Below, in pieces: positions 5,523 through 9,513 of a stretch of DNA of 9,513 bases. The stretch spans positions 1-9,513 of the forward strand of contig CAWUZD010000057.1 of NCBI GenBank assembly GCA_963926925.1, in the 5' to 3' direction. The stretch comes from Paralactobacillus_A sp963926925 (lineage in GTDB: Bacteria; Bacillota; Bacilli; Lactobacillales; Lactobacillaceae). Numbering within the stretch: position 1 is the stretch's first letter; each line of letters begins with the position of its first letter. The position numbers were made by a program, and so were the translations under genes. Below the pieces are notes generated by a model. The model was given only the letters and a program-made list of their open reading frames with translations. It made no database searches and was not told the DNA's origin.

Positions 5523-7943
5523 ATGGAAGTTTCATATCATTGGTTACAAGAATACTTACAATTAGACGTTGATCCCCAACAATTAGCTGATAAGATTTCA
5601 CGGACTGGTATTGAAGTTGATAGTACCCACGTTGCTGATGCTGGTTTAAAGAAACTTGTTGTTGGTCATATTCTTGATGTCAAACAACATCCAAATGCTG
5701 ATCATTTGCACATTTGCCAAGTTGATGTTGGTAATGGTGAAGTTACCCAAATTATTTGTGGTGCACCTAATGTTGCTAAAGATCAATATGTCATTGTTGC
5801 TTTGCCAGGGGCACGGATTGCTAACAATATTAAAATTAAAAAGGGCAAAATGCGCGGTGAAGCATCTAATGGGATGATTTGTGGTTTACAAGAAATTGGT
5901 TTTAGTGATGCTGTTGTACCTAAAGAATTTAGTGATGGCATTTATGTATTTAAAGAACCAGTGCAAGTTGGTTCATCAGTTTTCCCATACTTAGGCATGG
6001 ATGATCCAATTTTGTCATTAGAAATTACTCCTAACCGGGCTGATGCATTAGGCATGCATGGGGTTGCTTGGGAAGTTGGCGCTATTTATGATCAAAAACC
6101 ACACTTTGAAACAGTCAAAGTTAATGAAGATGCTGATCTTAAAGTAACTGACTTATTAACAGCCCATGTTGCTGATGATAAGTTAGCACCAAGTTACCAA
6201 TTACGTGTTATTAAGAATGTCAAAATTCAAGCTAGCCCAATGTGGTTACAAATTCGGTTATGGAATGCTGGCATTCGTCCAATTAATAATATCGTTGATG
6301 CTACTAACTATATGATGTTAACTTATGGACAACCATTGCATGCTTATGATTATGATAAAATTGCTGGACATGAACTTAATGTTCGTTATGCTCACAAAGG
6401 TGAAAAATTAGTTACATTAGACGAAAAAGAACACGAATTATACAGTGATGATATTGTGATTGCTGATGGTGAAAAACCAGTTGCATTAGCAGGAGTAATG
6501 GGTGGTCTTAATAGTGAAGTTAGTGATCAAACTACTAATATTATTCTTGAATCAGCTAGTTTTGATGCTACTAGTGTTCGGAAAACGGCACAACGGCATA
6601 ATTGTCGGACAGCAGCTTCATCACGCTTTGAAAAGGGTACTAATTTAGCTGATATTAATACTGCTTTAGATGCAACTGCTGAATTGATTACCCAATTAAG
6701 TAATGGCAGTGATGTTGCTACTGGTACTTTAAGTGCAAGCAGTGTTACTCCATTACCAGTTGTCATTGATATTTCCCTTGACCGCATTAATCATGTTTTA
6801 GGTACACATCTTTCTGGTGATGAAGTGCAAAGCATTTTTAAACGGTTAGGCTTTGAAGTAACTAATAGTGATGATCTTTTCTCAGTTAGTGTGCCACCAC
6901 GGCGTTGGGACATTACCATTGAAGCTGACTTAATTGAAGAAGTTGTACGGTTGTATGGCTATGACAAATTACCAGCTACCTTGCCAACAATGGCAATGAC
7001 AACTGGTGCTTTGGATGAACAACAACAATTACTCCGTGATACACGCCATTACTTAGAAAGTGCTGGTTTGGATCAAGCAATTAGTTATGCTTTGACTACT
7101 GAAGAAAAGGCAACCCAATTCATGCAAGCTACTAGTTATCCAACTAAAGTTGCTTGGCCAATGACAAATGAACATGTTTACTTACGTGAAAACTTAGTGA
7201 GCGGTTTATTAAATGACATTGCTTATAACGTTGCACGTAAGCAAACCGATGTTGCTTTATATGAACAAGGTAAAGTCTTCTTAAAAGATGACGAAAATGA
7301 AAAACGTCCAACTGAAGTAGCATATGTAGCCGGAGCCATGACTGGTTTGGCAGTTGATAATGGTTGGAATACGACAAAACGGGCTGTTGATTTTTATGAT
7401 ATTAAGGGAGTTGTTGACTTCTTATTGAGTAATTATCATTTGCAAGGTGCCATCACATATCGTGCTACTAAGGACCGCTTACAAATGCACCCAGGTCGGA
7501 CTGCTGATATTTATGTTGGTGATACATTAGTTGGTTTTGTTGGTCAAGTTCACCCAACAATTGCTAAGGCCTATGCAATTCCAGCAACTTATGTTTTCCA
7601 AATAAATATGGATCAAATCTTAGCTTTACCAAAACAAAGCATTAAATCACAACCAACACCAAAATTCCCAACTGTTGATCGTGATATTGCGTTGTTAGTT
7701 GATGCTGACCTTACTAACGAACAAGTAAAAGACGTCATTATTAAAAATGGTGGTGCTTACTTACAAGCAGTAACATTGTTTGACGTTTATACTGGTGAAA
7801 ATATTGCTCAAGGTAAGAAATCATTAGCTTACACATTAGTATTCTTAAATCGTGAACAAACATTAACAGAAGACCAAGTTAATAGTGCAATGAACAAGAT
7901 TATCAAGCACTTAGAAACTGATCTTGACGCACAAGTTCGTTAA
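5523..7943 (+). CDS. pheT: Phenylalanine--tRNA ligase beta subunit
   Basis: 806 residues, normal for the long bacterial PheT. Start is ATG 5523, one base after the pheS TAG; MEVSYHWLQEYL is the family N-terminus and AAGGGAGG precedes it. The frame stays open upstream to 5481 but that overlaps pheS and lacks homologous sequence. Domain order: an EMAP/OB-fold tRNA-binding domain (about 40-150, with HPNADHLHICQVDVG and CGAPN), the B3/B4 editing domain (about 210-400, with RPINNIVDATNYMM, GQPLHAYD and GVMGG), the B5 DNA-binding-like domain (about 410-485), a degenerate class II core (about 490-690), and a C-terminal FDX-ACB anticodon-binding domain from about 713 (KFPTVDRDIALLVD). The editing domain removes mischarged Tyr-tRNA-Phe. 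No clear terminator follows before mltG. Confidence 0.98.
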   Translation: MEVSYHWLQEYLQLDVDPQQLADKISRTGIEVDSTHVADAGLKKLVVGHILDVKQHPNADHLHICQVDVGNGEVTQIICGAPNVAKDQYVIVALPGARIANNIKIKKGKMRGEASNGMICGLQEIGFSDAVVPKEFSDGIYVFKEPVQVGSSVFPYLGMDDPILSLEITPNRADALGMHGVAWEVGAIYDQKPHFETVKVNEDADLKVTDLLTAHVADDKLAPSYQLRVIKNVKIQASPMWLQIRLWNAGIRPINNIVDATNYMMLTYGQPLHAYDYDKIAGHELNVRYAHKGEKLVTLDEKEHELYSDDIVIADGEKPVALAGVMGGLNSEVSDQTTNIILESASFDATSVRKTAQRHNCRTAASSRFEKGTNLADINTALDATAELITQLSNGSDVATGTLSASSVTPLPVVIDISLDRINHVLGTHLSGDEVQSIFKRLGFEVTNSDDLFSVSVPPRRWDITIEADLIEEVVRLYGYDKLPATLPTMAMTTGALDEQQQLLRDTRHYLESAGLDQAISYALTTEEKATQFMQATSYPTKVAWPMTNEHVYLRENLVSGLLNDIAYNVARKQTDVALYEQGKVFLKDDENEKRPTEVAYVAGAMTGLAVDNGWNTTKRAVDFYDIKGVVDFLLSNYHLQGAITYRATKDRLQMHPGRTADIYVGDTLVGFVGQVHPTIAKAYAIPATYVFQINMDQILALPKQSIKSQPTPKFPTVDRDIALLVDADLTNEQVKDVIIKNGGAYLQAVTLFDVYTGENIAQGKKSLAYTLVFLNREQTLTEDQVNSAMNKIIKHLETDLDAQVR

Positions 7944-7964
7944 GATTTAGTTAATACGACTACT

Positions 7965-7990
7965 AATTGATATTATGAATTGATATAATG
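7965..7990 (+). repeat. Tandem 13-bp repeat carrying two extended -10 elements
   Basis: AATTGATATTATG (7965-7977) is followed directly by AATTGATATAATG (7978-7990), differing at one base. Each unit contains a TGA plus -10 hexamer (TATTAT, TATAAT). Confidence 0.8.
7981..7989 (+). promoter_or_regulatory. Candidate extended -10 promoter of mltG
   Basis: TGATATAAT with a perfect TATAAT at 7984-7989. The -35 position shows only TACTAA-like sequence, so the extended -10 probably carries recognition. Predicted start is near 7996, about 38 bases before the mltG GTG. A second, weaker extended -10 lies 13 bases upstream. Confidence 0.55.
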
Positions 7991-8033
7991 TTAAACAATA
8001 ATGCATAAGTAACAGGCAAGGAGATATTGGATT

Positions 8034-9185
8034 GTGAATAACGATGATCATGAATCACGGCGCTCACGGCGTAAACCCACAGTTGAATCAGTACGCAATG
8101 ATGAAAAAAAGGTAGTTAATCATCTCGTTTATTGGATTGTTGGTGTTTTACTAACTTTATTTGTGATTGTAGTATTTATGGGATTTCGTTATGTAAAAAT
8201 TGCATTTAAACCAGTGAATGCTAACAATAATCGGATTGTCTCTGTTGATATTCCTGTTGGTGCTACTAATAAGCAAATTGGCCGCATCTTACAAAAAGAT
8301 AAGGTTATTCGTAGTAGTACCGTGTTTAATTATTATACTCGTGTTCATAACTATACTGATTTCCAAGCCGGCACGTATAATTTTAAGCAATCAATGAGTA
8401 TGGATGAAATTTTGACTGAACTTCAAAATGGGACAACTGCTCAATCACAAGCAATTGCAAAGATTTTGGTACGTGAAGGCGTAACAATTGATCAAATTGG
8501 TGATGTTATTCAAAAGACACATAGTAAGACTGGTTTTACTAAGAAACAATTCTTAGCATTGATGAAGAACCAAAAATTCTTAAATAAACTTGCTAAAAAG
8601 TATCCAGAACTGTTATCATCATCAATGGATTCAAAAGATGTAAGATATCACTTAGAAGGATATCTATATCCATTAACTTATAGCGTCTATAAAGGTGAAA
8701 GTTTGGAAGACGTTGTGACACAAATGGTTAAGGCTGAAAATGATGTGTTAAAACCATATTATTCACAAATTAAGCAAGATAACCTTACTGTCCAACAATT
8801 CTTAACTCTTGCTTCATTGGTTGAACGTGAAGGTGTAACTGATAAGGACCGGCGTAAGATTGCAGGTGTATTCTTAAACCGGATTGCTGCTGGAATGCCA
8901 TTACAATCAGATATTTCAGTAATGTATGCGTTGAATAAGCATAAGAATGAATTAACATATAAGGATATTAAAGTTAACTCACCTTATAACTTATACACAC
9001 ATAAAGGATTCGGACCAGGACCATTTAACTCTCCAAGTTTGAATTCAATGCAAGCTGTTTTACATCCATTAGATCGTGATAAAGGTTACTTATACTTCGT
9101 TGCTAACTTGAAGACAGGTAAGGTAACATACTCACGCACATATGAACAACATCTTGAAAAGAGCGCTAGTTTAGGTTTAGATTAA
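8034..9185 (+). CDS. mltG: Endolytic murein transglycosylase MltG (YceG-like)
   Basis: 383 residues. MltG is a membrane-anchored lytic transglycosylase that cleaves nascent glycan strands and sets their length. A basic cytosolic N-terminus (Arg/Lys-rich, 1-29) precedes one membrane segment (about 31-53), so the catalytic part faces outside. A LysM-like subdomain covers about 69-131 (VDIPVGATNKQIGRIL...FQAGTYNF). The YceG catalytic domain includes LEGYLYPLTY (208-217), LASLVEREG (259-267) with the expected catalytic Glu264, FLNRIAAGMPLQSDISVMYAL (280-300) and SPYNLYTHKGFGPGPFNSPSL (316-336). The start is GTG 8034, with AAGGAG 10 bases before it; no in-frame ATG lies near. In streptococci MltG acts with the peripheral cell-wall machinery. 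It is followed by a terminator and then udk, as in other lactobacilli. Confidence 0.95.
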   Translation: MNNDDHESRRSRRKPTVESVRNDEKKVVNHLVYWIVGVLLTLFVIVVFMGFRYVKIAFKPVNANNNRIVSVDIPVGATNKQIGRILQKDKVIRSSTVFNYYTRVHNYTDFQAGTYNFKQSMSMDEILTELQNGTTAQSQAIAKILVREGVTIDQIGDVIQKTHSKTGFTKKQFLALMKNQKFLNKLAKKYPELLSSSMDSKDVRYHLEGYLYPLTYSVYKGESLEDVVTQMVKAENDVLKPYYSQIKQDNLTVQQFLTLASLVEREGVTDKDRRKIAGVFLNRIAAGMPLQSDISVMYALNKHKNELTYKDIKVNSPYNLYTHKGFGPGPFNSPSLNSMQAVLHPLDRDKGYLYFVANLKTGKVTYSRTYEQHLEKSASLGLD

Positions 9186-9188
9186 AAC

Positions 9189-9223
9189 AAAACCGAGGGA
9201 ATCCCATTTCCTCGGTTTTATTA
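9189..9223 (+). terminator. Intrinsic terminator after mltG
   Basis: AAAACCGAGG (9189-9198) pairs with CCTCGGTTTT (9210-9219); further pairs including a G-U can extend the stem to a CCC loop. A short T-rich tail follows. It sits three bases after the mltG stop. Confidence 0.85.
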
Positions 9224-9254
9224 TAAATAAATGCTAAGGGAGGCACACTTTATT

Positions 9255-9513
9255 ATGAATAAAAAACATCCAATCGTTATTGGGGTGGCTGGCGGATCAG
9301 CTAGTGGTAAAACAACAGTTAGTCGAGCAATTTTTGATAAATTTTCAGGACAATCAATTTTGCTGTTGGAAGAAGATTCATACTACAAGAAGAGTAATCT
9401 TCCATTTGCTGAACGTGAAAAAATTAACTATGATCATCCCTTATCATTTGATACAGACTTGCTTTATCAACAATTGCAAGATTTATTAAATTATAAGACC
9501 ATTGAAAAACCAG
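9255..9513 (+). CDS. udk: Uridine kinase, 5' part (runs off the window)
   Basis: The first 86 codons are present. Uridine kinase phosphorylates uridine and cytidine to UMP and CMP in pyrimidine salvage. The Walker A P-loop GGSASGKT (13-20) follows a beta strand VIGVAG, as in the PRK/UDK family. EEDSYYK (39-45) matches the usual DxYYK substrate segment, and YDHPLSFD (59-66) is the family's NFDHPxAFD-type motif. ATG 9255 is supported by AAGGGAGG 11 bases upstream. Only about 35 bases separate it from the mltG terminator; a TATAAA at 9222-9227 might start its own transcript, but no -35 is visible, so partial readthrough from mltG is an alternative. The C-terminal portion is outside the window. 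Confidence 0.95.
   Translation, partial: MNKKHPIVIGVAGGSASGKTTVSRAIFDKFSGQSILLLEEDSYYKKSNLPFAEREKINYDHPLSFDTDLLYQQLQDLLNYKTIEKP

Noticed and set aside
6527..6787. 86-codon antisense frame in pheT.
   Set aside because: No start signal or family features; it mirrors the codon pattern of the B3/B4-B5 region of pheT.
7952..7961. TAATACGACT resembling the left half of a T7 phage promoter.
   Set aside because: The match stops after ten bases, the rest of the consensus is missing and nothing else in the window is phage-like; coincidence.
9280..9489. 69-codon frame over the start of udk.
   Set aside because: It is out of frame with the Walker A-containing udk reading frame, which has a good ribosome site and clear homology.
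1..9513. Possible genomic island, defence system or mobile element.
   Set aside because: No transposase, integrase, toxin-antitoxin, nuclease or repeat array is visible; gene content and style are uniformly core chromosome.

Overview
This AT-rich window reads as ordinary core chromosome of a low-GC Gram-positive bacterium, most likely a member of the Lactobacillaceae. The pointers are the tmcAL-yceD pair, a solitary lipoprotein-type YidC2 beside an acylphosphatase, an RlmP/YsgA-type methylase upstream of a T-box-controlled pheS-pheT, and an mltG-udk pair at the right edge. Genus cannot be fixed from the sequence. I see no mobile element, CRISPR array, rRNA or tRNA gene, and no evidence of an undescribed multi-gene system.

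Layout: (1) 1-789, + strand: the 3' end of tmcAL (tRNA-Met cytidine acetate ligase) and yceD/ylbN (DUF177), ending in a perfectly palindromic bidirectional terminator. (2) 849-2349, - strand: yidC2 (lipoprotein membrane insertase with a duplicated C-terminal basic motif) and acyP (acylphosphatase), each with its own promoter and with a terminator between them. (3) 2350-2472: a divergent promoter region. (4) 2473-4182, + strand: rlmP-like SPOUT methyltransferase, an HD-domain protein of unknown substrate, and an HxlR-family regulator with its own promoter and a candidate operator. (5) 4183-7943: a tRNA-Phe T-box riboswitch and pheS-pheT. (6) 7944-9183: a promoter built on a tandem 13-bp repeat, then mltG (lytic transglycosylase) and a terminator. 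(7) 9255-end: the 5' part of udk (uridine kinase).

Most of the genes serve translation and envelope housekeeping: decoding-site and A-loop RNA modification (tmcAL, rlmP), 23S rRNA maturation (yceD), tRNA-Phe charging under control of uncharged tRNA-Phe (T-box, pheST), membrane protein insertion (yidC2) and peptidoglycan strand release (mltG). The least understood genes are the HD protein and the HxlR regulator, which has no obvious target enzyme beside it. The points most worth a second look are the YidC2 tail duplication, the doubled extended -10 upstream of mltG, the inverted repeat in front of hxlR, and the separation of yceD from rpmF.
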